DNA from: Archaeoglobus sp.
Lineage (GTDB): Archaea; Halobacteriota; Archaeoglobi; Archaeoglobales; Archaeoglobaceae
Assembly (NCBI GenBank): GCA_017656505.1
Contig: JACDNU010000026.1
Coordinates: forward strand, 1 to 36,025
Reading direction: 5' to 3'
Length of the DNA stretch: 36,025 nt
Below, piece after piece: positions 1-6,839 of the stretch; position 1 is the first letter of the stretch; each line of letters starts with the position of its first letter. The translations under genes and the position numbers were made by a program. Under the pieces are notes generated by a model. That model searched no databases, had not been told where the DNA came from, and was given only the letters and a program-made list of their open reading frames with translations.

Positions 1-53
1 GGAGAAGAAGGTGTTGCAGAGGTTAGCTGAGAGCTAGTTTGGTAAGGACCCTA
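1..53 (+). mobile_element. 3' end of an IS4-type insertion sequence (partial, second copy)
   Basis: Bases 2-37 read in frame as the last eleven residues of a transposase (EKKVLQRLAES) and a stop. This is nearly the C-terminus of the intact transposase ending at 33439 (EKKVLQRLAKG). The stretch aligns without gaps to 33403-33455 with seven differences, all transitions, and ends in the same terminal repeat AAGGACCCTA at 44-53. It is therefore the right end of a related but not recent copy whose body lies left of the window, in the same orientation as the 32222-33455 copy. Confidence 0.85.
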
Positions 54-151
54 AACCTATTACAAATGGCTAACTCTGGTTGCTTCTCTTTTTGCTTTTT
101 GAAGCTTAAAAACTGCTGGAAACAGTCCTTCCCATAGTGCCCACCTTTTAG

Positions 152-721
152 CTAAAACACTTCCAAGGTAGTCTGACCCTTGGGCAGAAATCGATGATAG
201 AGTCTTCTGTGTCTATTCTTGTAACCTTCAGAATCCACTATGAAGTATCCGTTAGGCTCCTTCTCGAAGATCAGAACTCTGTCTGAGTTTTTTGCTATGA
301 GGTTGAAGAATGGATCGTTAAATGGTGAATAGTAGATTATGAGTCTTCCTTTCGCAACATCTCTGATGGCGAGAGATAGGTTTTCTGCTAAGCTGTAATC
401 CGCATTAACATTGCTTCCATTTTCATCTCCATTTTTTCCTCTGCCAAAAACATCAAAAAGCAAGGGATCATGCTCGATGAACACGACATCCTGATAGACA
501 TCCTCAAGGATGCTGAAAAGCTGGTAAGCAGTAAAGGCTCTTCTCACATCGAAGTCTCTATCCAAATGATCTAACACCCTTGAGTAATTCCCGCAGATGT
601 AGAGCATCGAGAATGGATGGATTTCCAAATAATTCCTTACAGCCACCACCGCTACTTCTACCGGACTTCTTAAAGCAGTTAAGCCCCCTCTTATTGTGAC
701 TGAGAGGATGTCGATGTGCAT
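152..721 (-). CDS. Uncharacterised protein, 189 residues
   Basis: I do not recognise the family. The protein has no signal peptide or membrane segment and has hydrophobic beta-type strands alternating with helices. A segment VVFIEHDPLLFD (about residues 79-90) resembles a Walker B strand, but no Walker A loop is seen, so an ATPase role is only a guess. It starts at an ATG at 721 and sits in the block linked to the tRNA-Leu integrase. Its upstream region is unusually structured: a 14-bp motif shared with the gene at 4546-4914 lies 37 nt before the ATG, and a perfect 11-bp inverted repeat encloses a TATA-like box. That suggests tight regulation. Real gene likely; function unknown. Confidence 0.65.
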   Translation of the reverse strand: MHIDILSVTIRGGLTALRSPVEVAVVAVRNYLEIHPFSMLYICGNYSRVLDHLDRDFDVRRAFTAYQLFSILEDVYQDVVFIEHDPLLFDVFGRGKNGDENGSNVNADYSLAENLSLAIRDVAKGRLIIYYSPFNDPFFNLIAKNSDRVLIFEKEPNGYFIVDSEGYKNRHRRLYHRFLPKGQTTLEVF

Positions 722-758
722 AGAGCAAGATTGACTTTGAAGGTTATCATCTTTGCCA

Positions 759-822
759 GTGGTGTGAAAGTGGTGTAATGTTAAGAAAACTTATAGCCAG
801 TTTAAAATTAGCTTAACATTAC
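759..822 (-). promoter_or_regulatory. Structured promoter of the 152-721 gene
   Basis: Read on the minus strand, a TATA-like box (CTATAAGT, 790-797) lies inside a perfect 11-bp inverted repeat, GTAATGTTAAG at 775-785 and CTTAACATTAC at 812-822. A smaller repeat, AAACT/AGTTT (787-791, 799-803), is nested in it. About 28 nt downstream of the TATA centre, where transcription should start, lies the motif CACTTTCACACCAC (759-772). The same motif at the same TATA spacing precedes the 4546-4914 gene. Repressor or activator binding is inferred. Confidence 0.5.
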
Positions 823-838
823 TTCTTTTCTACTCACC

Positions 839-1015
839 TCACTCATCCTCGCCTTCATAAATTGGTAATAGCCTCTCATCAAGTTTGAATTCATCGCAGT
901 AGTCAATTGGAGTGGTGATTCCATCCTTGATCTCGCAATAACCCTCATCGATTTGAACCTCGAAGAAGTACTGGCAGAGATAACAGCAACACCTTAGCTT
1001 CAGGATAGGTCTCAT
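839..1015 (-). CDS. Small Cys-rich protein, 58 residues
   Basis: An ATG at 1015 opens a 58-codon frame ending in TGA at 839-841. The product begins MRPILKLRCCCYLCQYFFEV and continues with two more YC pairs and an acidic tail (YEGEDE). Six cysteines in 58 residues, four of them in CCCYLC (9-14) and single ones at 27 and 40, suggest a small metal-binding (zinc-ribbon-like) or disulphide protein. It lies between the unknown gene at 152-721 (same strand, gap 117 nt) and the divergent nuclease lipoprotein gene. The only support for coding is the sensible composition and the lack of any other gene in this 400-nt gap; no strong ribosome site is seen. Family not recognised. Confidence 0.5.
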   Translation of the reverse strand: MRPILKLRCCCYLCQYFFEVQIDEGYCEIKDGITTPIDYCDEFKLDERLLPIYEGEDE

Positions 1016-1129
1016 GCAAATACTGTAAAATCTTCCAAAATATCGTTTTCTCGGTATTGACAGGTTAAATCCAATTTATCCTTAGTGAGGTTACGCAATC
1101 GATATATCTCACAAATAGAACCTTGAGGT

Positions 1130-2176
1130 ATGAAGAAATTAATTCTCCTTGTCGTGCTAACAGTCTTTCTCGTTGGATGTTCCGGGAGTGAGCAGATTAA
1201 GCAATCAACACCAACTCCAACTCCTACTGTTACCCCTTTACCCGCTCCAACGGGTGTTTCTCCGCAACCAACTCCAGCCATTCCATCTCCAACACTTACT
1301 CCAACTGCCACAACTCAAACACCTAGTCCTACTCCCTTCCAGCCCTCTCCAACTCCAACGCCCTTGATGTTTGGAGTCAAATACAAAGTGACAGTCGTAA
1401 AAGTGATTGATGGAGATACGATCGATGTTAGATTTGAGAACGGGGAAATTGAGAGGGTGAGAATGCTCGGAATTGACACTCCTGAAACAACTGCCGATAA
1501 GAACAAAGTGGGAGAATACGATGGAATAACAGATCTGGACTGCCTTGCCGCATGGGGAAAGAAAGCCAAGCAATTCAGCAAGCAGCTTGAAGGAAAGCAA
1601 GCATACATCGAATTCGACAGCACAGCTGGGTTGAGAGGATATTATGGAAGATTGCTGGCTTACGTTTACACAGACTCAGTAGACTTCACCGCCGAACTCG
1701 TAAAGCTGGGATATGCGAGAGTTTACGAAGAGGGAGAATGCAAGAAGGAAGCTGAATATCTGAAGTATCAGGAGCAGGCTTATAATGAAAAAAGAGGATT
1801 GTGGAGCTGTTTAACTTCGAGTAGCCCTAAACCAACACCCACATCCACTGCTGTAGTCATTAAAACAGCTCATTACGATGCTTGCGGCGATAAGAGCGAC
1901 AGCGAATGCCTAAACGATGAATTTGTTGTGTTAGAGAACAAAGGTGACACCGTGAACCTGCAAGACTGGATTCTAAGCGATGAAGCAAACCATCGCTACA
2001 CCTTCCCGAATTTTAACTTTGAAAGTGGAGCTACTGTTACCATCCACACCGGCTTTGGAGTGGATAATCAAACAGACCTTTACTGGAACTCTGGAAAGCC
2101 AATCTGGAATAATGACCACGACACGGCTTACCTCTATGATCCCCAAGGGAATCTTGTTGACGAGTTCAGCTGGTAG
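1130..2176 (+). CDS. Secreted thermonuclease-like lipoprotein with lamin-tail domain
   Basis: The N-terminus is a lipoprotein signal (MKKLILLVVLTVFLVGC, lipobox Cys17), followed by a Pro/Thr linker (about 26-79). A staphylococcal-nuclease fold covers about 83-228: VIDGDTIDV (92-100), RMLGIDTPE (111-119) and YGRLLAYVY (172-180) carry the Asp, Glu and Arg expected for a Ca-dependent active nuclease. After a second short Pro/Thr linker, residues about 242-348 look like a lamin-tail (LTD) domain (DEFVVLENKG, NLQDWILSDEANHRYTF). The protein should sit on the outer face of the cell membrane and cleave extracellular DNA or RNA; the LTD may bind nucleic acid or surface polymers. A TATA-like GATATATC at 1101-1108 fits leaderless transcription from the ATG. 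Confidence 0.85.
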   Translation: MKKLILLVVLTVFLVGCSGSEQIKQSTPTPTPTVTPLPAPTGVSPQPTPAIPSPTLTPTATTQTPSPTPFQPSPTPTPLMFGVKYKVTVVKVIDGDTIDVRFENGEIERVRMLGIDTPETTADKNKVGEYDGITDLDCLAAWGKKAKQFSKQLEGKQAYIEFDSTAGLRGYYGRLLAYVYTDSVDFTAELVKLGYARVYEEGECKKEAEYLKYQEQAYNEKRGLWSCLTSSSPKPTPTSTAVVIKTAHYDACGDKSDSECLNDEFVVLENKGDTVNLQDWILSDEANHRYTFPNFNFESGATVTIHTGFGVDNQTDLYWNSGKPIWNNDHDTAYLYDPQGNLVDEFSW

Positions 2177-2228
2177 TTCTTTTCTTTTTTTCTTAGTTTT
2201 GTATCTTAATGCTGTTTCCGAAACAGTT

Positions 2229-2411
2229 TTACTCTAACTCGTCTAACTCCTTTTTTAGTTCCTCCAGCAACTCTCCGTCCGTCAAACAATCCAACATCGA
2301 CAATGCAACAGCCTTTGCAATTGGAGAGCCAAATACGAGCAATTTTTTTAGTATTTCTAAGTCAATGTTTTCCAACTCTTTTAGCTTTGCAGCATTCATC
2401 TTCGCTTTCAT
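2229..2411 (-). CDS. Small acidic helical protein, 60 residues
   Basis: The 60-residue product is rich in Leu, Glu and Lys and predicted almost wholly helical, with a hydrophobic centre (LLVFGSPIAKAVALSMLDCL) and an acidic end (LLEELKKELDELE). An AT-rich box (TTAAAAAC) about 30 nt before the ATG fits a leaderless archaeal gene. It converges on the nuclease gene, ending 52 nt from it. No family recognised; small helical proteins like this are common in integrated elements and can be regulators or antitoxins, but nothing here shows which. Confidence 0.5.
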   Translation of the reverse strand: MKAKMNAAKLKELENIDLEILKKLLVFGSPIAKAVALSMLDCLTDGELLEELKKELDELE

Positions 2412-2619
2412 ATCAATACTTATCTGAGAGTTTTTAAGGCTAAGGTTGATTTAAAACCTTCAGACCATTTACTTCTACAGCGTAAGTTGGGTTAAGACAA
2501 AAATAATCGAGATAGCACTTTCACAACATCCAGAAATGTTATCTTTTTTCTCCCCCTGAAAGAACTAGAGCTATCAATTCAAACTCTGCAAGTAATCGTA
2601 TTGAATCGGAGGTAGAGAA

Positions 2620-4308
2620 TTGAAGGATTTGGTTGAGCAATCAAATACTAGATGGAGGTTGTTTGACGCTAAAAAGAATGTTATGATTCCTCCACGCCAG
2701 TATTCCTCAAAAAGTCAGATCGAATTGGTTGAGGAAGTACTCGACTCCCTTAAAAAGCATGACATCGTTTTCATCCAAGGAGCTGTAGGAACCGGGAAAA
2801 GCGTCGTAGCATTGCATTTGATTGCAGAATATGGAAGAGGAATCATTCAAACGCCGACTAAGTCCCTCGAAATGCAATACCAAAAGGACTATCATGACGG
2901 AGACATCCGAATTGTAGGTAAAGATGGTAGATTTCTTGACATCAAGCAGATTAAGGGCAGGGATAACTTCCCATGCCCGTATTATGATGCTCAAGTAAAA
3001 TGCAGCCACAAGAACCTCCCATGCAAAAGACCTCTCAGATATGAGTACGATGAAACGAGGTTAGATGTTGCAAGGGAGTGTCCCTTTTGGACACCTGTTG
3101 TTAGATTGGAGATTGGAAAATACTACGCAGAGAAGCTTAAAACCGATTTCATTCCCTACACGGCAGTCGAAGGAAAGTTCTGCTTTGTCTTCAACGAGAA
3201 AATGTGTCCCTACTTCTCGCAATACCTAGCTTACACGAGAGACAACACAGCAATCATAATGAACTCAGCAATCTGGGAGATCGAGACCTTTTCAGGAAGA
3301 AAGGCTAGCGTGCCAATCGAGATCATCGACGAGGGAGATGCATACTTGGATAGCCTTTGCTTCAGGGTAACCGTCAGCAAAAGACATCTGGAGTACATTT
3401 TAAGAAAACACAGAGAGCATCTTCCGAGCATCCTAATAAAATGGATAGTCAACGAGTTTTCTAATGCTTTAGAGACTGCTAAAAAGATAAAGCCTGCAGA
3501 AGAACTTCCAGAGCTGCTGTCATCTCTTGCAGAGCTGAGTTATCGTACAGGGGAGCTACACAAAATTACGGTAATAGCAAAATACATGGACAGAGCTTTC
3601 GTATTTGGCAAAGACGACAGGCTGACCTTCTATTTCCCCGAACCCTCTTTCATCCTTGAAAAGCTCAAGAGTAAATCTGGGAAGCTCGTCTTCATGTCTG
3701 CCACTTTCCAAAGGCGTGAGATACTGGAAGAAGTGTTCGGCATTAAAGACTATAAGTTCTGTTTTGGAGAAACAAAATTCCCCGGAACCGTTATTCTGAG
3801 AAGGAGTGGCGAAGAAGTCAACGTGAACTATAAAAACTGGAAAAAAGGGAGGTTTAGAAGGAGGTATTTTGAGCTTAGAGATGACATTATACTCCAAGCT
3901 AAGCAACCCAAGCTCGTTCTGGTCTGGGGAAAGAAGTACGCGGAAGGATACGATTTCGACCTTAACGACCTTAAAAGTATTCATATTCTGGAAGACGGTG
4001 ATGAAGACTGGAGCACAGTCGCCAACCGAGGCATAGACCTTCCCGACGATAAATGCCGTGCATTAATCCTGCTCAAATGCCCCTATCCAGATTTAAACGA
4101 TCCTATCCTGAAGACGATGAGAATGAAAATTGGGGAATCAGCTTTCTGGAAATATTACCGTGATATGATGGAAAGAAACCTTATCCAGCAAGTGGGCAGA
4201 GGTGTTAGGCATAAAGAGGACTGGGTTGAGGTCTGGAGCCCGGATAACAATGTTCACAGGGTTCTACCAAATATTTGGAATGGAAAAATGGTTGTAGAAG
4301 TGGTATAA
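2620..4308 (+). CDS. XPD/DinG-like SF2 DNA helicase with putative Fe-S cysteines
   Basis: A 562-residue superfamily 2 helicase. Walker A is GAVGTGKS (54-61); motif II is written IIDEGD (235-240), DEGD instead of DEAH; a SATF motif follows (VFMSATFQRR), and motif VI is QQVGRGVRH (523-531). Between motifs I and II lie Cys119, Cys128, Cys135 and Cys154, placed like the 4Fe-4S cluster ligands of XPD/Rad3 and DinG, with Cys188 and Cys196 further on. The family unwinds DNA 5' to 3'. The start is a TTG, chosen because GGAGGT at 2608-2613 lies six bases upstream. The low similarity to chromosomal XPD and the setting next to an integrase suggest a mobile-element helicase for replication or repair of the element. 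Confidence 0.85.
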   Translation: MKDLVEQSNTRWRLFDAKKNVMIPPRQYSSKSQIELVEEVLDSLKKHDIVFIQGAVGTGKSVVALHLIAEYGRGIIQTPTKSLEMQYQKDYHDGDIRIVGKDGRFLDIKQIKGRDNFPCPYYDAQVKCSHKNLPCKRPLRYEYDETRLDVARECPFWTPVVRLEIGKYYAEKLKTDFIPYTAVEGKFCFVFNEKMCPYFSQYLAYTRDNTAIIMNSAIWEIETFSGRKASVPIEIIDEGDAYLDSLCFRVTVSKRHLEYILRKHREHLPSILIKWIVNEFSNALETAKKIKPAEELPELLSSLAELSYRTGELHKITVIAKYMDRAFVFGKDDRLTFYFPEPSFILEKLKSKSGKLVFMSATFQRREILEEVFGIKDYKFCFGETKFPGTVILRRSGEEVNVNYKNWKKGRFRRRYFELRDDIILQAKQPKLVLVWGKKYAEGYDFDLNDLKSIHILEDGDEDWSTVANRGIDLPDDKCRALILLKCPYPDLNDPILKTMRMKIGESAFWKYYRDMMERNLIQQVGRGVRHKEDWVEVWSPDNNVHRVLPNIWNGKMVVEVV

Positions 4309-4405
4309 TCCTGTAATCCTATATTCCCATCTCCGTCTTTCCTTCGAAAATTTATCATGTTTCAACTGGGGATATAAGCGAGTGGGCTGTTGGAACTGTT
4401 TGTTG

Positions 4406-4476
4406 TTTTTTTTCGGTTGGGCATAGATAGTTATTTCCTCAAATTATTGCCTAGTCGTCTGAGTCCGTTTTTTTTT
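4406..4476 (+). terminator. Oligo-T terminators after the helicase gene
   Basis: Two T-runs, T8 at 4406-4413 and T9 at 4468-4476, lie 98 and 160 nt past the helicase stop on the coding strand. Archaeal RNA polymerase terminates at such runs without a hairpin. The rest of 4309-4545 shows no gene. Confidence 0.5.
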
Positions 4477-4545
4477 GATAGGTGAATTTGTTGCTAATAG
4501 TTTGTTGTGCGATCAATCATAGAGATCAACCATACATCGAATCAA

Positions 4546-4914
4546 TTATACATTTTTCAAAATTAAATTTCCAATATCAGCATGCTCCAGCATCATCCCC
4601 ATGTCGTGAAGCAAGTTTATGGCTTCCAAGAGTTCGGGATTGTATTTGTTCTTGAAAGAAGACAGCAGATCTTGTTCGGTTCTCTCTCTGATCAGGTATC
4701 CCTGCTCCGTTCTCAGAATTGCTATCTTCTTTCCGATCATCCTCTCGTTTATTAATTCTGCTGGAATTCCAGAAATCTCCAGAACGCCTTTATCGAGGTG
4801 GAGGGTGATAATATCATCATGAATCTTGTAATCCCACAAAGTGGCTATAAGCTCCTGCCAGCTTTTCAAGGTTATCTTCTTTATTTTCTTGCTTTCTCCG
4901 GCAGGCTTTTCCAT
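4546..4914 (-). CDS. Uncharacterised protein, 122 residues
   Basis: A soluble 122-residue protein of unknown family. It has a Lys-rich start (SKKIKKITLKSW), a beta-rich middle (DDIITLHLDKGVLEISGIP), a stretch IGKKIAILRTEQGYLIRER reminiscent of short beta-barrel regulators, and a helical C-terminus. It lies between the helicase and the integrase, on the integrase strand, with 129 nt separating it from the integrase stop. The promoter region shares a 14-bp motif with the 152-721 gene at nearly the same spacing, so both may belong to one element-specific regulon. No catalytic motif is visible. Confidence 0.6.
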   Translation of the reverse strand: MEKPAGESKKIKKITLKSWQELIATLWDYKIHDDIITLHLDKGVLEISGIPAELINERMIGKKIAILRTEQGYLIRERTEQDLLSSFKNKYNPELLEAINLLHDMGMMLEHADIGNLILKNV

Positions 4915-4932
4915 GACAAATCTAATAAAAGA

Positions 4933-5047
4933 GTTGAGATAAGCTTTGCGGTGGTGTGAAAGTGCTGGAAAAGGGTGAAGCTAAAAACAGCAAACAATTG
5001 CCATTAACTTTTACTTTATCTCATCAACTTCACCATCTCAACTTCAC
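4933..5047 (-). promoter_or_regulatory. Promoter of the 4546-4914 gene with shared motif and repeats
   Basis: On the minus strand CACTTTCACACCAC (4951-4964) starts its 3' side 36 nt before the ATG and about 28 nt after a TATA-like GTTTTTAG centred near 4985. Two inverted repeats surround it: GTTGAGAT 4933-4940 with ATCTCAAC 5035-5042, and GGTGAAG 4974-4980 with CTTCACC 5028-5034. On the right the arms are contiguous and overlap two direct copies of CAACTTCAC (5025-5033, 5039-5047). Functions are inferred. Confidence 0.45.
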
Positions 5048-6012
5048 TCAACACCCAGCTTGGGAATATGGCTCAAATAAGCCAGTCTTAATTCCTCTTT
5101 GTCTATGTGATCATAGATGTCAATGGCATCTCTCCTCGCATCCCCTCTAAGCTCCTGAATGAACTCCCTTCTCATCCCGCTCCTCCTCAGCCAAGTTGTG
5201 AAGCAGTGCCTGCATGAATGCGGGGAGAAACGATCTTTCGGATTCGGAGAGGAAGGATCATGGAAGCCGAGCTTTGCAGCCCACTTCGTTACAGCATTGT
5301 AAACGCCGTTCCTGTTGAGCCTTCCTCCCAATTCGTTGACGAACAAAGCCTTGGTCTTGGGATTCATCTTCTCTCTTATTTTAAGCCATTTCTTTAAAAT
5401 CCTCCCCGTTTCATCGTCGAAGAAGACTGTTCTGTTTGATCTTTTCGCTTTCTGCTTCAGGATTATGGATTGTTCCTCGAAATCTATGTCATCGATGTCG
5501 ATGGAGATGAGCTCTCCCCTCCTTATTCCGGTTTTTAGCAGAAGCAGAAGTATGGCTTTGTCTCTGATGTAAGGAATCGAGTTGACTAAGAGGCTCGCTT
5601 CCTCCACACTCAGCACCCTCTTCTCAGAGTTGTTGTTATTCTTCTTGTAGCTGCTGAGATATCTCTTTCTCACGGGAATGACTGGGTTGGATGAAACCAC
5701 CCCTTCGTACTGCAGAAACTCGAAGAAGCTTGATATCGCTGAAAAATAGTTCTCCAGAGTTTTCTGCTTTAAGCCTCTCTGCCTTAGCTCGGAGAGGAAA
5801 TCTCTCAGCAGGAATTTGTCAACTTCTTTTACATCTGCTCCTCTAGCTTCCAGCCACCTCAGAAAGATTCTAAGGCAGGAGATGTATCGCCTAGTGCTCT
5901 CAGCCGTCATTCCCCGCTGATAGCAATCCTCTTTGAAAGCCTCGATATAGCTTTGCCTCAGAGTTTTACTCAGAGCTTGCCTCCGAGCTTGCTTTAAAGC
6001 TTCCATCTCCAC
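5044..6012 (-). CDS. Tyrosine recombinase/integrase of the tRNA-Leu element
   Basis: A 322-residue phage-type integrase. The N-terminal SAM-like core-binding domain spans about 20-110 and the catalytic domain about 132-315. Catalytic residues visible are Arg164 (TGIRRGE), a Lys near 190 (KAKRSNR), the His265-x-x-Arg268 box (PHSCRH) and the nucleophile Tyr300 (AIDIYDH). The usual LGH box is LRGDARRDAIDIY, the form I recall from haloarchaeal and other euryarchaeal integrases. Its start overlaps the end of the upstream gene by 19 nt, so the two are translated together. The pair lies directly beside the 3' end of tRNA-Leu, the expected place for the integrase of an element inserted there. The gene is not split, unlike SSV-type integrases. 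Confidence 0.9.
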   Translation of the reverse strand: MEMEALKQARRQALSKTLRQSYIEAFKEDCYQRGMTAESTRRYISCLRIFLRWLEARGADVKEVDKFLLRDFLSELRQRGLKQKTLENYFSAISSFFEFLQYEGVVSSNPVIPVRKRYLSSYKKNNNNSEKRVLSVEEASLLVNSIPYIRDKAILLLLLKTGIRRGELISIDIDDIDFEEQSIILKQKAKRSNRTVFFDDETGRILKKWLKIREKMNPKTKALFVNELGGRLNRNGVYNAVTKWAAKLGFHDPSSPNPKDRFSPHSCRHCFTTWLRRSGMRREFIQELRGDARRDAIDIYDHIDKEELRLAYLSHIPKLGVE

Positions 6013-6530
6013 CCCCTCGGTCCGGCTTCGATTATGCCGTAATCTTGAAGGATTTCCAGCTGCCTGAGATAGCTCTTCACAAGCTCAGGAGTTTTTCTCG
6101 GATCGATATTGAGCAAAGAATAGAGTTCATCGTACTCCACGAACTTCCTCTTCTTGAAGAGGTCGATCAGCTCTTTCGAGTACTCTCTCACACCTTCAAA
6201 TCGATCCTGCAGGAATGGCTTGGAACGGTAGATTCTCAGCTCCTCATCAAGCTTCTCAGCCAGATTTCTCAGCATCCTGTTCTCCCTTCTAAGCTCTGAG
6301 TTTTCTTCTTCCAGCCTCTTCAGCCTTTCAAGGAGTTCCTTTCTTGAGATAAAATCGCTATCATCCTTCGTCAAAACTTCCTGAATGCATTCAATAACGA
6401 ACTTCGATATGGAAATCCCTCTCTGCTTCGCTATTCTCTTGAGTTCATCTGCCATATCTTCAGATGGCAGGTAAACAAAGATCGATCTCTTCCTTAATGT
6501 TTTAGTTTTGCCTTTATTTGGTCTTGCCAC
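5994..6530 (-). CDS. Putative ribbon-helix-helix/coiled-coil DNA-binding protein
   Basis: A 178-residue protein with three parts: a basic start and a CopG/RHH-like segment (about 1-52: FVYLPSEDMADELKRIAKQR, then ISISKFVIECI), a long charged coiled coil (about 62-100: ERLKRLEEENSELRREN), and a C-terminal winged-helix-like part (about 118-178). It probably dimerises and binds DNA, either as the regulator of the integrase or as an excision/architectural partner. Start is GTG at 6530; an A/T-rich box 20-30 nt upstream fits a leaderless mRNA, and a 12-bp palindrome (6561-6572) lies just beyond that box as a candidate operator. It overlaps the integrase start by 19 nt. Confidence 0.7.
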   Translation of the reverse strand: MARPNKGKTKTLRKRSIFVYLPSEDMADELKRIAKQRGISISKFVIECIQEVLTKDDSDFISRKELLERLKRLEEENSELRRENRMLRNLAEKLDEELRIYRSKPFLQDRFEGVREYSKELIDLFKKRKFVEYDELYSLLNIDPRKTPELVKSYLRQLEILQDYGIIEAGPRGWRWKL

Positions 6531-6560
6531 GAAAATAGTATGCTCTCATCCTTTTTATTT

Positions 6561-6572
6561 TTTACTAGTAAA
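6561..6572. promoter_or_regulatory. 12-bp palindrome between tRNA-Leu and the integrase operon
   Basis: TTTACTAGTAAA is a perfect palindrome, 5 nt from the tRNA 3' end and 30 nt upstream of the GTG start at 6530, next to the TATA-like region. A self-regulating operator for the ribbon-helix-helix protein or an integrase arm site are both possible. Confidence 0.4.
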
Positions 6573-6576
6573 TTAG

Positions 6577-6660
6577 TGCGGGGGGAGGGATTTGAACCCT
6601 CGGACCCCTACGGGACAAGGTCTTAAGCCTTGCGCCTTTTCCTGACTCGGCAACCCCCGC
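6577..6660 (-). tRNA. tRNA-Leu (anticodon UAA)
   Basis: Read on the minus strand the gene begins GCGGGGG and ends with the pairing CCCCCGC plus discriminator A. The anticodon stem CAAGG/CCTTG holds the loop CTTAAGA, giving anticodon TAA. There is an extended variable arm, typical of leucine tRNAs, and a T arm GAGGG-TTCAAAT-CCCTC. CCA is not encoded. Its 3' end faces the integrase operon 47 nt away, so it is the likely attB of the left element. I found no partial copy of its 3' end elsewhere in the window. Confidence 0.95.
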
Positions 6661-6780
6661 TTAAGATCTGATAGCTTAGGATCTGATAACAGTAATTTGT
6701 TTATCAATATTGTGGTTCTGGATTGATATTCACCGGTTTAGATCATAAGATATCAAAAAACTGATGCCAAAAACCATTGA

Positions 6781-6839
6781 GCAATTAAAAAACGTAAAAA
6801 AACTAAAAAATGTTATTAAAATTATTAAAAATTTTAAAA
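6781..6839 (-). terminator. Oligo-T terminator region of the aqpM operon
   Basis: Directly after the aqpM stop the minus strand carries several T-runs, including T6 and T7, within 60 nt of almost pure A/T. This fits archaeal T-rich termination. The rest of 6661-6839 shows only the imperfect direct repeat GATCTGATA beside the tRNA 5' end. Confidence 0.55.

Noticed and set aside
1012-1311. 99-codon frame antisense to the nuclease gene start
   Set aside because: Its Gly/Val-rich composition is the mirror of the Pro/Thr linker codons on the other strand. The nuclease frame has clear domains, and a small Cys-rich gene explains the rest of the gap.
2209-2427. Plus-strand frame of 72 codons over the small helical gene
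   Set aside because: Its composition (Ser/Asn/Phe runs) is the antisense shadow of the Leu/Glu/Lys-rich minus-strand frame, which also has a promoter-like box.
5025-5047. Direct repeats CAACTTCAC as a CRISPR or attachment site
   Set aside because: There are only two copies with 14-nt spacing and no match to the tRNA-Leu 3' end. They may be regulatory, but a CRISPR array or att core is not supported anywhere in the window.
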